Source: Acidihalobacter_A sp037381185
GTDB lineage: Bacteria; Pseudomonadota; Gammaproteobacteria; DSM-5130; Acidihalobacteraceae
NCBI RefSeq assembly: GCF_037381185.1
Contig: NZ_JARRQY010000007.1
Location: forward strand, 61,200 to 125,199
Length of the DNA: 64,000 bases
Direction: 5' to 3'
The translations under genes were made by a program, and so were the position numbers. The notes below the pieces were generated by a model, which saw nothing but the letters and a program-made list of their open reading frames with translations, was not told the DNA's origin and did no database searches. The first letter of the stretch is position 1; each line of letters opens with the position of its first letter. This document shows positions 34,811 through 42,997 of the stretch, piece by piece.

Positions 34811-35281
34811 ATGCACCGACTGCGCAGCCTGTCGTTCGCGGCCTTTGCCGCCCTGCTGCTGGCGGCTTGCGCCGGCAGCCCCCAACGACCGGCTGCGCCC
34901 GCCAACGACGTCGGCGCGCGCATCGCCAACAACGCCTTGGCCCAGATCGGCCGCCCTTACCGCTACGGCGGCGATACGCCGCCCCAGGGCTTCGACTGCA
35001 GCGGGCTGGTGCAATACGCCATAGCGCAGGCCGGTTTCGACCATGTGCCCCGCACGGTCGCCCAACAATACCGTGCCGCCCATCGCGTAGCGCTCGACGC
35101 GCTACGCCCCGGCGACGTGCTGTTCTTCCGCTTCAGCCGCATACGTCCGACGCACGATGCCATCTACATCGGCAACAAGCAGTTCGTGCATGCACCGAGC
35201 AGCGGCGGCAAGGTTCGCCGCGCGTCGCTGGAAAATCCCTACTGGCGGCGCCACCTGCTCGCCGTCGGCCGCCTGCGCTAG
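34811..35281 (+). CDS. NlpC/P60-family lipoprotein
   Basis: A 156-residue lipoprotein: signal with lipobox LLLAAC (Cys about residue 20), then an NlpC/P60 cysteine peptidase domain. Catalytic Cys sits in GFDCSGLVQYAI, the His in THDAIYIGNKQFVHAPSSG, and the GD-LFFR strand is present. These enzymes cut peptide stems of peptidoglycan (spr/MepS-like). It begins 5 bases after the upstream kinase/ATPase stop, so it is likely co-transcribed. Confidence 0.88.
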   Translation: MHRLRSLSFAAFAALLLAACAGSPQRPAAPANDVGARIANNALAQIGRPYRYGGDTPPQGFDCSGLVQYAIAQAGFDHVPRTVAQQYRAAHRVALDALRPGDVLFFRFSRIRPTHDAIYIGNKQFVHAPSSGGKVRRASLENPYWRRHLLAVGRLR

Positions 35282-35450
35282 CATCCCGTCCTGCAAATAA
35301 CGTGCAGTTCTGAGTCTCCATACGATTTGTGGTCTAGACGCGTCGCGCGGGCAATATCCGTCGCCCTTGGCAAGCAACGCAGCGAGAAGCACGAACCATC
35401 TCGGTCCGCACAAAACCGGACACCCCGCCTCGGCGCGACTGAGCCCCGGA

Positions 35451-36482
35451 TCAGCGCCTCCGACTATTGCGCCACGCGCTCGGACTCTTGCCCGTGACCC
35501 TGAGAAATTCGCGGTTGAAATTGGACTTCGTCAGAAACCCGACCTCGAACATCACTGCGCTGATCGGCTCATCTCCCGCCGCCAGCAACTCGCAGGCGGC
35601 CTGCACGCGATATCCGTTCACATACTGTGAAACGCTGATGCCGAACTGGCGATTGATGGCATTCGAAACCTGCCGGGCGGGCAAACCCAAGCGCCGCGAA
35701 AGCTTCCCCAGGTTGAGTTCCGGGTCGCGGAACAGTCCACGCTCGCGCATCGCCGCATCGATCATCACGGCGATATTGACCACCTCCTCCGAACGCGTAT
35801 CACCGGAAACCGATTTCTCGTCCGGCGCGGCAGACTCGTCCGCCGCGGCAAGATCGGTTCCCGCGACGGCGACGCCCATGCCGAGCGCGAGCAGCACGAG
35901 TCCATCGGCGACGGAGACGATCAGACCTGCATGGACACCGCCATTGCGCGCGATGTCCATGCTGATCAGGACATCGGTCACGGCCGACCCGATCAGGGCG
36001 AATCCGGTGACCTGCATGGCCCGATGCGAACGCACGGCGCCGTCCAGACGCGACGAAACCAGTGCGTCGGGCCCTCGCCGCGCCAGCCACAGCAAACCCA
36101 GCCCATACCCCAGGTAAATCAGAATGATGAACGGCCCGATAGGGCCGCGCCATAGCGCCAGCATCAGTACGAGCACGACCGCGGGCAAGAGGTGCGGCCA
36201 GACATCACGCCCGCGTATCGCGGCGGACTCCTCCGTCAGCGTCCGGAAGAACACCCAGGTCAGCGGCGCAATGATGCTCGCCAGTACCGACATGAACGGC
36301 AGAACCTCGCGTGCCGCGTACCCCCAACGCAAGCCGACCAGTACCGATTGCAGCGCGTAAGCGAGAATCAACAGCTGGAACAGTCGGCTCCCCCGCTCTC
36401 CGGCCTCGTCCCGCGAAAGGGTCCGCAGCAGCAGGGTGAGCAGAAACAAGGTGACGACAAAGGGCAACGGAAGAAAAATCAT
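35451..36482 (-). CDS. Membrane-anchored AraC-family regulator
   Basis: About 343 residues. The N-terminal ~200 contain six or seven hydrophobic helices, a sensor-type membrane domain. After an acidic linker, the C-terminal ~100 residues are an AraC HTH: LGKLSRRLGLPARQVSNAIN, FGISVSQYVNGYRVQAA, then VMFEVGFLTKSNFNREFLRVTGKSP. It resembles membrane-bound AraC regulators that respond to envelope or extracellular cues. It is divergent from an exported protein gene 157 bases away, its likely target. ATG 36482 lacks a clear ribosome site; tandem 12-base repeats begin 6 bases upstream. Confidence 0.82.
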   Translation of the reverse strand: MIFLPLPFVVTLFLLTLLLRTLSRDEAGERGSRLFQLLILAYALQSVLVGLRWGYAAREVLPFMSVLASIIAPLTWVFFRTLTEESAAIRGRDVWPHLLPAVVLVLMLALWRGPIGPFIILIYLGYGLGLLWLARRGPDALVSSRLDGAVRSHRAMQVTGFALIGSAVTDVLISMDIARNGGVHAGLIVSVADGLVLLALGMGVAVAGTDLAAADESAAPDEKSVSGDTRSEEVVNIAVMIDAAMRERGLFRDPELNLGKLSRRLGLPARQVSNAINRQFGISVSQYVNGYRVQAACELLAAGDEPISAVMFEVGFLTKSNFNREFLRVTGKSPSAWRNSRRR

Positions 36483-36488
36483 CGGTAC

Positions 36489-36524
36489 GCAGGCAAGTCG
36501 GCAGGCAGCTCGGCAGGCATTTTG
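36489..36524. repeat. Three tandem 12-base repeats between divergent genes
   Basis: GCAGGCAAGTCG, GCAGGCAGCTCG and GCAGGCATTTTG follow one another at 36489-36524, sharing the core GCAGGCA. They sit immediately before the AraC-type regulator start, in the region shared with the divergent exported-protein gene. They may be binding sites for the regulator itself. Confidence 0.5.
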
Positions 36525-36638
36525 ACCGCGATCGTAATCGAGAACGTCCCGAATCGCGATCGAGGTCGCGCCAATCCCAACCTGCATCGAGGATTCCGGT
36601 TATCCGCGGCAGTCGCCGCGCAAACGGGAAGAACCGAC

Positions 36639-37337
36639 ATGAAATTCGCTCGCTCACTGTTCGCCGTATTCGCCGTCGCCGTACCCATTAGCGCCGGTTT
36701 CGCCGCAACGCAGCACAGCCTCGACATCTCGCACATCACCGCGGTCAGAATCACCGGCGCGGCCAGCCACATATCCCTGTCCACCACCAGGGGAAACTAC
36801 CAGGCATCCATAGGGGCCCGTCACACGGGCTGGTTCTCCTGGTGGTATTCGAGTTGGTTCTTCAACGACTGCAGCACCACCAGCCGGATGTGGCTGAACG
36901 GAACTACCTTGCATATCCAGGTTACGCCGCAGCCGTCCCCCTCCGACTGTACGGTGGAGATCCAGGCCCGCCTCCCTGCGGGCATCGGCGTGTCAATCAC
37001 CCAGCCAGCCGCGGATGTGCAGATGCATGGAAACTATGCTTCGATCCGAGTTCGCGGCGAAGCCGCAAATTTCTCCCTGACCGGCGATGTCGCCGAACTC
37101 GTCCTGCACGGCAGAGCATTGCACGCCCGGCTCAGGTACACCCGGGTTCGGCACGATGAAAGCGTGCGAATAGACGCCAACTCGCTCGCTGCCGACATTT
37201 CGTTCCCGCGCGGCACCCGCATCAGCTACGACGTACGGGCCCACGCCGCACTGGTCGACAGCGCACTGAGCAATACGCCCGGCGCACAGCCCGCAATCGC
37301 CATAACAGCCGACTACGTCATGGCGACCATCCGCTGA
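36639..37337 (+). CDS. Exported protein of unknown function
   Basis: A 232-residue protein with a signal peptide (MKFARSLFAVFAVAVPISAG, cleavage after GFA). The mature part is rich in beta strands, with repeating short hydrophobic/polar patterns and a Trp-rich stretch (GWFSWWYSSWFFND) and two Cys. Its style resembles DUF2807/DUF4097-like beta-helical adhesin-type proteins (VRITGAASHISLSTTRGNYQ), but I cannot name a family with confidence. GGGAAG precedes ATG 36639. Divergent from a membrane AraC regulator that probably controls it. Confidence 0.7.
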   Translation: MKFARSLFAVFAVAVPISAGFAATQHSLDISHITAVRITGAASHISLSTTRGNYQASIGARHTGWFSWWYSSWFFNDCSTTSRMWLNGTTLHIQVTPQPSPSDCTVEIQARLPAGIGVSITQPAADVQMHGNYASIRVRGEAANFSLTGDVAELVLHGRALHARLRYTRVRHDESVRIDANSLAADISFPRGTRISYDVRAHAALVDSALSNTPGAQPAIAITADYVMATIR

Positions 37338-37380
37338 GGGGCATCCGCCGGTATACGCACCGCCCTTCTGAGCGCCCCCG

Positions 37381-38205
37381 CTAATGCGCCAGTGACTTGA
37401 GATCCATCTCCTGCAGGATCACCGTGGCAATCTCCTCGACCGACATGCGTGTGGTGTTCAGCGCCTTGATACCGAGCCGGCGGAACATCCGATCAGCCAG
37501 ATGCAATTCGTGGCGGCACTGTTCCACCGAAGCGTAGCGACTGTTCGGCAGGCGCTCGCTGCGTATCTCGGAAAGCCGTTGAGGGTCTATAGTCAGACCA
37601 TACAGTTTGCTTTTGTGGGCCAGCAGCTCCTCCGGCAGGCGTTCCTTCTCCAGGTTCTCCTCCGTCAAGGGCATGTTTGCTGCGCAGATACCGTGCTGCA
37701 GACCGAGGTAAAGACAGGTCGGCGTCTTACCGCAACGCGATGGGGCCAGCAAAATAACGCCCGCATTGGCATAATTGCGTGTTGACACACCATCGTCATG
37801 TGCCAACGCATAGTTGACCGCCTCGATGCGGCGATAGTACGTACCAGGATTGATACCGTGAGCGAGACCCATGGAGTGGGATGCCCGGGTGCCCAGCGTA
37901 TCTTCAAGACGCGCGATAAAGGCATCGAAGAAATCGATGAACACTGCGTCGACCGCCTGCAGCAGCACGCGCACGTCGTCGTCCACCGCGGTGCTGAAAA
38001 CCAATGGTTTTGCATGGCCGTTGCTACGCGCATACGCGTTGATGCGCGCCACGGCTTCGGCAGCCTTTTCGCGCGAATTGATGAAGGGCAGCGTAAAGCG
38101 CTCGAACTGCACCCCTTCGAACTGGGTCAGCAGCATGTTACCGAGGGTTTCGGCGGTAATACCGGTTCGATCCGAAAGAAAGAAGACACCGCGCGTCTGT
38201 TGCAT
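37381..38205 (-). CDS. ppsR: PEP synthase regulatory protein PpsR
   Basis: A 274-residue DUF299 kinase/pyrophosphorylase that inactivates PEP synthase by ADP-dependent phosphorylation and reverses it with phosphate. The N-terminal FFLSDRTGITAETLGNMLL and the P-loop-like ILLAPSRCGKTPTCLYLGLQ are seen. In most homologs that loop reads SRSGKTPTS; here two Ser positions are Cys. The tail IGIKALNTTRMSVEEIAT is normal. Divergent from ppsA (65-base gap), its target. ATG 38205 gives the family N-terminus. Confidence 0.93.
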   Translation of the reverse strand: MQQTRGVFFLSDRTGITAETLGNMLLTQFEGVQFERFTLPFINSREKAAEAVARINAYARSNGHAKPLVFSTAVDDDVRVLLQAVDAVFIDFFDAFIARLEDTLGTRASHSMGLAHGINPGTYYRRIEAVNYALAHDDGVSTRNYANAGVILLAPSRCGKTPTCLYLGLQHGICAANMPLTEENLEKERLPEELLAHKSKLYGLTIDPQRLSEIRSERLPNSRYASVEQCRHELHLADRMFRRLGIKALNTTRMSVEEIATVILQEMDLKSLAH

Positions 38206-38270
38206 GGGATAACTGCCTCTAGACTTCAATGAATGGTGCTTGGGCCTGATTTACTAACTAGGAGATGATA

Positions 38271-40646
38271 ATGGGAACTCAGTACGTCCTCTGGTTCAAC
38301 CAAGTGGGGATGAATGACGTCGGCCAGGTAGGCGGCAAAAACGCTTCGCTCGGCGAAATGATCAGCCACTTGAGCGAACTCGGCGTAAGCGTCCCCAACG
38401 GCTTCGCAACTACCGCCGATGCCTACCGCGAATTCCTCGCTCACGAAGGCCTGAACGCGCGTATTCGCGAACTGCTCGCCGCGCTCGACGTGGACGACGT
38501 CAACGCGCTGGCCGCCACCGGTCGCCAGATCCGCGAGTTGGTCATGGCACAGCCCTTCCCCGCTGCCTTCGAAACCGCAGTGCGCGACATGTTCGCCCGG
38601 CTCGAAACTGAAAGCGGTCCGGAACCCTCCTTCGCCGTGCGCTCCTCGGCCACCGCCGAGGACCTGCCCGACGCATCCTTCGCCGGCCAGCAGGAAACCC
38701 TGCTCAACGTCAGCGGCATTGACGGCATCATGGCCGCCATCAAGGAAGTGTTCGCCAGTCTGTTCAACGATCGTGCCATTTCCTATCGGGTGCATAAGGG
38801 CTTCGATCATAACGAAGTGGCGCTCAGCGCCGGCATCCAGCGCATGGTGCGCTCCGACATCGGCTCCAGCGGCGTCATGTTCAGCATCGACACCGAATCC
38901 GGCTTCCGCGACGTCGTCTTCGTCACCGCTTCCTACGGCCTAGGTGAAGCGGTCGTTCAAGGCTCGGTCAATCCCGACGAATTCTACGTCCACAAACCGA
39001 CCCTGCGCAGCGGGCGTCCCGCGGTGTTGCGCCGCACGCTGGGCAGCAAAGCCTCGAAGATCATCTACGCCGGCGACGACCATCATGCCACGGTCGAGAC
39101 CGTCGACACCGACCCCGCCGTGCGCCACGTGTTCTCGATCGACGATGACGACGTCGAGGCCCTGGCCCGCCAGGCGCTGACCATTGAGGAACACTACGGA
39201 CGCCCCATGGACATCGAATGGGGCAAGGACGGCCACGACGGCAAGCTCTACATCCTTCAGGCTCGGCCCGAGACCATCCATGCGCACGGCGCGCAGTCGA
39301 TCGTGCGCTACAGCATCGAGGACAAGCGCGAACGCAAGATCCTGGCCGAAGGCCGCGCCGTCGGAGACCGCATCGGCGCAGGCACCGTGCGCGTCATCCA
39401 CGATCTGAGCGAAATGGATCAGGTACGCGACGGCGACATCCTCGTCACCGGCATGACCGACCCCGACTGGGAACCGGTCATGAAGCGTGTCGCCGCGGTC
39501 GTCACCGACCGCGGAGGACGTACCTGCCACGCCGCCATCATCGCCCGCGAACTCGGCATTCCCGCCGTGGTCGGCAGCGGCACCGCCACCCAGGATCTGG
39601 CCGACGGCGTCGAGGCGACCGTCTCCTGCGCCGAAGGCGACACCGGCTACGTCTACGCCGGCAAGCTGGACTTCGCCGTCGAGGAGTTCACCCTGGAAGC
39701 CATGCCGGAAATCCCGGTCAAAGTGATGATGAACGTGGGCAACCCGGACCGCGCCTTCGCCTTCGCCGGCGTTCCCAACCGCGGCGTCGGCCTCGCGCGT
39801 CTCGAGTTCATCATCAACCGCATGATCGGCATCCACCCTCGCGCCCTGCTCGAGTTCGACGCCCAGCCGGCCGATCTGCAGGAAGAAATCCGCAGCCGCA
39901 CCGGCGCCTACGGCGACCCGGTCGAGTACTACGTCAAGCGCCTGGCCGAAGGCATCGCCACCATTGGCGCGGCCTTCGCACCGGAGCCAGTCATCGTGCG
40001 CCTGTCCGACTTCAAGTCGAACGAGTACGCCAACCTGCTCGGCGGCAGTCGCTACGAGCCCGACGAGGAAAACCCCATGCTCGGATTCCGCGGCGCCTCG
40101 CGCTACGTATCCGACGACTTCCGGCCGTGCTTCGAACTCGAATGCCGTGCTGTGCGCTACGTGCGCGAAACCATGGGTCTGGAGAACGTGCAGATCATGA
40201 TTCCGTTCGTGCGCACCGTCGACGAGGCTCGCAAGGTCAGCGAACTGCTCGCCGAAAACGGACTCGAACGCGGCAAGCATGGGCTCAAGCTGATCATGAT
40301 GTGCGAGCTGCCCAGCAATGCCTTGTTGGCTGACGAATTCCTGGAGTATTTCGACGGCTTCTCCATCGGCTCCAACGACATGACGCAGCTGACCCTGGGT
40401 CTGGACCGCGACTCCGGCCTCATCGCACACCTGTTCGACGAGCGCAACGCCGCCGTACGGCAGCTGCTGGGCATGGCCATCGAGGCCTGCCGCAAGGCCG
40501 GCAAATACGTCGGCATCTGCGGCCAGGGGCCGTCCGATCACCCCGACCTGGCGCAGTGGTTGATGGATCAGCAGATCGAGAGCATTTCGCTGAATCCCGA
40601 CACGGTTGTCCCGACCTGGATGCTGCTGGCCGGACAGAAGGACTGA
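38271..40646 (+). CDS. ppsA: Phosphoenolpyruvate synthase
   Basis: A 791-residue enzyme (E. coli 792) that makes PEP from pyruvate and ATP, feeding gluconeogenesis. N-terminal ATP-grasp: FAVRSSATAEDLPDASFAGQ. Central phosphohistidine domain: TDRGGRTCHAAIIARELGIP with the catalytic His. C-terminal PEP-binding barrel: GSNDMTQLTLGLDRDSG and the CGQGPSDHP catalytic Cys. AGGAG at 38260-38264 fits ATG 38271 (6-base spacing); the ATG at 38265 is too close. Regulated post-translationally by the divergent ppsR product. Confidence 0.97.
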   Translation: MGTQYVLWFNQVGMNDVGQVGGKNASLGEMISHLSELGVSVPNGFATTADAYREFLAHEGLNARIRELLAALDVDDVNALAATGRQIRELVMAQPFPAAFETAVRDMFARLETESGPEPSFAVRSSATAEDLPDASFAGQQETLLNVSGIDGIMAAIKEVFASLFNDRAISYRVHKGFDHNEVALSAGIQRMVRSDIGSSGVMFSIDTESGFRDVVFVTASYGLGEAVVQGSVNPDEFYVHKPTLRSGRPAVLRRTLGSKASKIIYAGDDHHATVETVDTDPAVRHVFSIDDDDVEALARQALTIEEHYGRPMDIEWGKDGHDGKLYILQARPETIHAHGAQSIVRYSIEDKRERKILAEGRAVGDRIGAGTVRVIHDLSEMDQVRDGDILVTGMTDPDWEPVMKRVAAVVTDRGGRTCHAAIIARELGIPAVVGSGTATQDLADGVEATVSCAEGDTGYVYAGKLDFAVEEFTLEAMPEIPVKVMMNVGNPDRAFAFAGVPNRGVGLARLEFIINRMIGIHPRALLEFDAQPADLQEEIRSRTGAYGDPVEYYVKRLAEGIATIGAAFAPEPVIVRLSDFKSNEYANLLGGSRYEPDEENPMLGFRGASRYVSDDFRPCFELECRAVRYVRETMGLENVQIMIPFVRTVDEARKVSELLAENGLERGKHGLKLIMMCELPSNALLADEFLEYFDGFSIGSNDMTQLTLGLDRDSGLIAHLFDERNAAVRQLLGMAIEACRKAGKYVGICGQGPSDHPDLAQWLMDQQIESISLNPDTVVPTWMLLAGQKD

Positions 40647-40657
40647 TTCGGGAGAGA

Positions 40658-40685
40658 AGCCGCCCCGCCGGGCGGCGGGGCGGCT
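40658..40685 (+). terminator. Hairpin 1 after ppsA
   Basis: A perfect 12-bp stem, AGCCGCCCCGCC (40658-40669) with GGCGGGGCGGCT (40674-40685), 4-base loop, 12 bases after the ppsA stop. No U-run. Confidence 0.55.
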
Positions 40686-40706
40686 AAGTCAGGGCTAAGG
40701 ATTGAA

Positions 40707-40732
40707 CGGCAGAGGCGGAACAGCCTCTGCCG
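40707..40732. terminator. Hairpin 2 between convergent ppsA and the SH3 gene
   Basis: A perfect 10-bp stem, CGGCAGAGGC (40707-40716) with GCCTCTGCCG (40723-40732), 6-base loop. It probably serves the opposite-strand SH3 gene ending at 40760 or both genes. Confidence 0.5.
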
Positions 40733-40759
40733 ATAAGCTCAGGAAAACAGACTCGCGGC

Positions 40760-41515
40760 TCAACTGAACCAGTTGTCGCGCCGGCGCCGTGCCAGATGCG
40801 GCATCAACAAGCCGAGAACCAGACCCACTAGCAACACCCCGCCGCCGGCCATGAACCAACGCAGCAAGCCGGTATTCTTCAGTGTCTCGTTTTCGCTGGT
40901 TACCGCCGACAGCCGCTTGCTCAAAGTCGTGGTGCGCTGCTTGAGCGTCCGATTCTCGTCCGCCACGGCGACTGCATTCTTGGCGGTCTCACGCAGGTTG
41001 TTGTACTGCTTCTGCAGCGCATCGTAGCGCCCCTGGAGATCGGCTTCGGCCTGGGTCTTGGCCTTCAGCGCATCCTGGGTCTGCGAAAGCGCATCGGCCA
41101 CCGACTTCAGCTTGGTATCGGCCTGATCCAGCGACTGGCGCGCCTGATCCAACTGCGCGCGAGCGGTGGGATGATTCATCAGATACCGTGTCAACACCCA
41201 ACCCTGGGTACCGTCCGCTGTACGCACCTCGGTATACCCGGTCTGAGCATCCTGCTGAACAACCTGCAGTCGGTCGCCGGTACTCAGCATGCGCACGATC
41301 TGGTAGCGCAGTCCCGCCCCCTGGCGCAGGGTGACCTTGAACTGGTCCGTCACGTAGCGGACACTGCCGCTGGGGGTGACCACGGCCTGAGCTTGAGTGA
41401 CTGTCGTATTGGCCGCCGGCGCGCCCGTATTGGCAGCCATTGCCGGCCCTGCGAACACCATCCCCATCAGCAAAATCCCGCTTTTTCTCATCATCTTCAC
41501 CGGCTGCGATTCCAT
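40760..41515 (-). CDS. YgiM/TIGR04211-type SH3 domain protein
   Basis: A 251-residue envelope protein. A signal peptide (ILLMGMVFAGPAMA) is followed by a Thr/Ala linker and a bacterial SH3 domain (RYVTDQFKVTLRQGAGLRYQ ... GTQGWVLTRYL). A coiled coil (about 120-205) and a C-terminal membrane helix (WFMAGGGVLLVGLVLGLLMPH) complete the order, which matches E. coli YgiM. Role unknown, probably cell-envelope. The start may be 41515 (MESQPVK) or 41494 (MMRKSG). Confidence 0.85.
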   Translation of the reverse strand: MESQPVKMMRKSGILLMGMVFAGPAMAANTGAPAANTTVTQAQAVVTPSGSVRYVTDQFKVTLRQGAGLRYQIVRMLSTGDRLQVVQQDAQTGYTEVRTADGTQGWVLTRYLMNHPTARAQLDQARQSLDQADTKLKSVADALSQTQDALKAKTQAEADLQGRYDALQKQYNNLRETAKNAVAVADENRTLKQRTTTLSKRLSAVTSENETLKNTGLLRWFMAGGGVLLVGLVLGLLMPHLARRRRDNWFS

Positions 41516-41602
41516 GCATTTGTCGACCGCCGGATACTAGCATAGGTCCGCCTTGCCGCTCAGGGACCCGGCGCCCGCTTTCTGCTAAACTCTGCCCCGC
41601 TC

Positions 41603-41679
41603 GCCCCGGTGGCACAGTTGGATAGCGCGGCCCCCTCCTAAGGGGCAGGTCGGGGGTTCGAATCCCTCCCGGGGCACCA
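41603..41679 (+). tRNA. tRNA-Arg (anticodon CCT)
   Basis: A 77-base cloverleaf with encoded CCA. Acceptor GCCCCGG pairs with CCGGGGC. The anticodon loop CTCCTAA gives CCT, decoding AGG. The T arm contains GGTTCGAATCC. No intron. An 11-bp hairpin follows, and IS5-type debris begins 200 bases downstream. Confidence 0.96.
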
Positions 41680-41690
41680 ACTTCGCGGAG

Positions 41691-41721
41691 CGTCTTCGCC
41701 CTCGGCTAGCGGGCGAAGACG
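41691..41721 (+). terminator. Hairpin after tRNA-Arg
   Basis: A perfect 11-bp stem, CGTCTTCGCCC (41691-41701) with GGGCGAAGACG (41711-41721), 9-base loop, 11 bases after the tRNA. No U-run. Confidence 0.5.
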
Positions 41722-41878
41722 ACGCCCCCTAAGGAGGCGCTAATCTATTGCTGATGTGTCTTGTGCGCCGCGTGGAACATCCCGGAAGCCCTTCAGACCG
41801 AGCCGGCCGGCAAACTCAGCATTTTTATGACAGCTGCAACGGGGCATTTTCGGTCTCGGGGCACCCATTTCCCGATCC

Positions 41879-42292
41879 TCAGGCACACGTCTCCAGCAAC
41901 CGCCTTCGGGCTAGTACGAGATTGGCCAGGCCGAACAGCGTATAGAGCTGCGCGGTGTTCTTGGCCAGTCCCCGGTAACGGATCTTGCGATGCCCGAAGC
42001 GCTGCTTGATCACCTGGAACGGATGCTCGACCTTGGCCTGCTCCAGGCGCTCGCGCGCCCGACCCAACGCATCCGATTCCTCGCCGTGCAGCAGCCGGTC
42101 GGCCTGCGTCACGTCACTGACCTCGGCCGAGGTGGCTACCACCGTGTGCACCCGCCCCGAGTCGGCATCCACGCCAATGTGCGCCTTCATGCCAAAGTGC
42201 CATGTCGATCGCGAGTCCACCATGCCGATGGCGCTGCTGTAGCCGGCTCCCGAGCAGCAGCCGGCGCGCACCATCCCTGTATGCATCGGCAC
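41879..42292 (-). pseudogene. IS5-family transposase remnant
   Basis: About 137 codons of an IS5-type DDE transposase. WHFGMKAHIGVDADSGRVHT carries the second catalytic Asp region, followed by TQADRLLHGEE. It then jumps to ERLEQAKVEHPFQVIKQRFG and YRGLAKNTAQLYTLFGLANL, the normal C-terminus. The expected ~45 residues between LLHGEE and KVEHPF are missing, the N-terminus is absent, and no terminal inverted repeats are found. Non-functional. Sits beside tRNA-Arg(CCT), a typical site for mobile DNA. Confidence 0.8.
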
Positions 42293-42997
42293 CGTGCAGC
42301 ACCCGCTGCTTTCGGCCTCGCGCTGCTACCGGCTCAGCCAGGCGATCGACCGGGCTGTCGAAGCCTACGACAGGTCGTGGTCATCGGCTCCGAAGGACTT
42401 CACACCGGCTCTACGGCCACTGGGCTTCATCAACAAGGATTTCGATCTCAGATTCATGAACTCCCTGATTACCGATCCGCAATGGGCTACACAGTATTCC
42501 AATGCCAATCTGGCAGGAAACGTCGCGTCGGAACCATCCATTCCAACCGCCACATCCCTATCTCCAGCACCGCCACCAGGTTGTTGGCGTTGGCACGACG
42601 ACAATACGCCGACACGGCACTCACTCGGACGCCGTATCCTTAGCCCGGCATTTCCGCTTCCGGCCGCCATTCTTACCGCGCGGACATCGTTTCATGCCCC
42701 CGATCGTCGCCATCGCCCCATACATCCTGATATGCTTCGCACATTGAAATCGGGCCATCCCGCCTCGATGTTAAGAACAAGCGATTAGCATGCGACGGCC
42801 AGGGCCAAGCCGCCGGTCGTCACCAGGAGCGGCCCGGGGGAATCGGTCCCGCCGTGCCCCGACAAACCTTGTGCTGCGGAACCCATGCAGATCATGTTTT
42901 TCCTTTCACGCGCTTCTAAAGTACCGTACGCATACCTCGTCCCAACAGCTCCGGATACCGCGCCTGTCCGGTACGCGGCCTGAACGGTTCCCGCCCC
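42293..42997. other. Gene-poor stretch beside IS debris
   Basis: About 700 bases without a gene I can support. Open frames on both strands lack family motifs, and base use is more mixed than in the neighbours. It is probably degraded mobile or laterally acquired DNA next to the IS5 remnant, and must also contain the promoter for the downstream glycosyltransferase gene. No repeats or terminal sequences were recognised. Confidence 0.5.

Noticed and set aside
38940..40541. A 533-codon minus-strand frame opposite ppsA
   Set aside because: Antisense of ppsA; ppsA has every catalytic motif and this frame has none.
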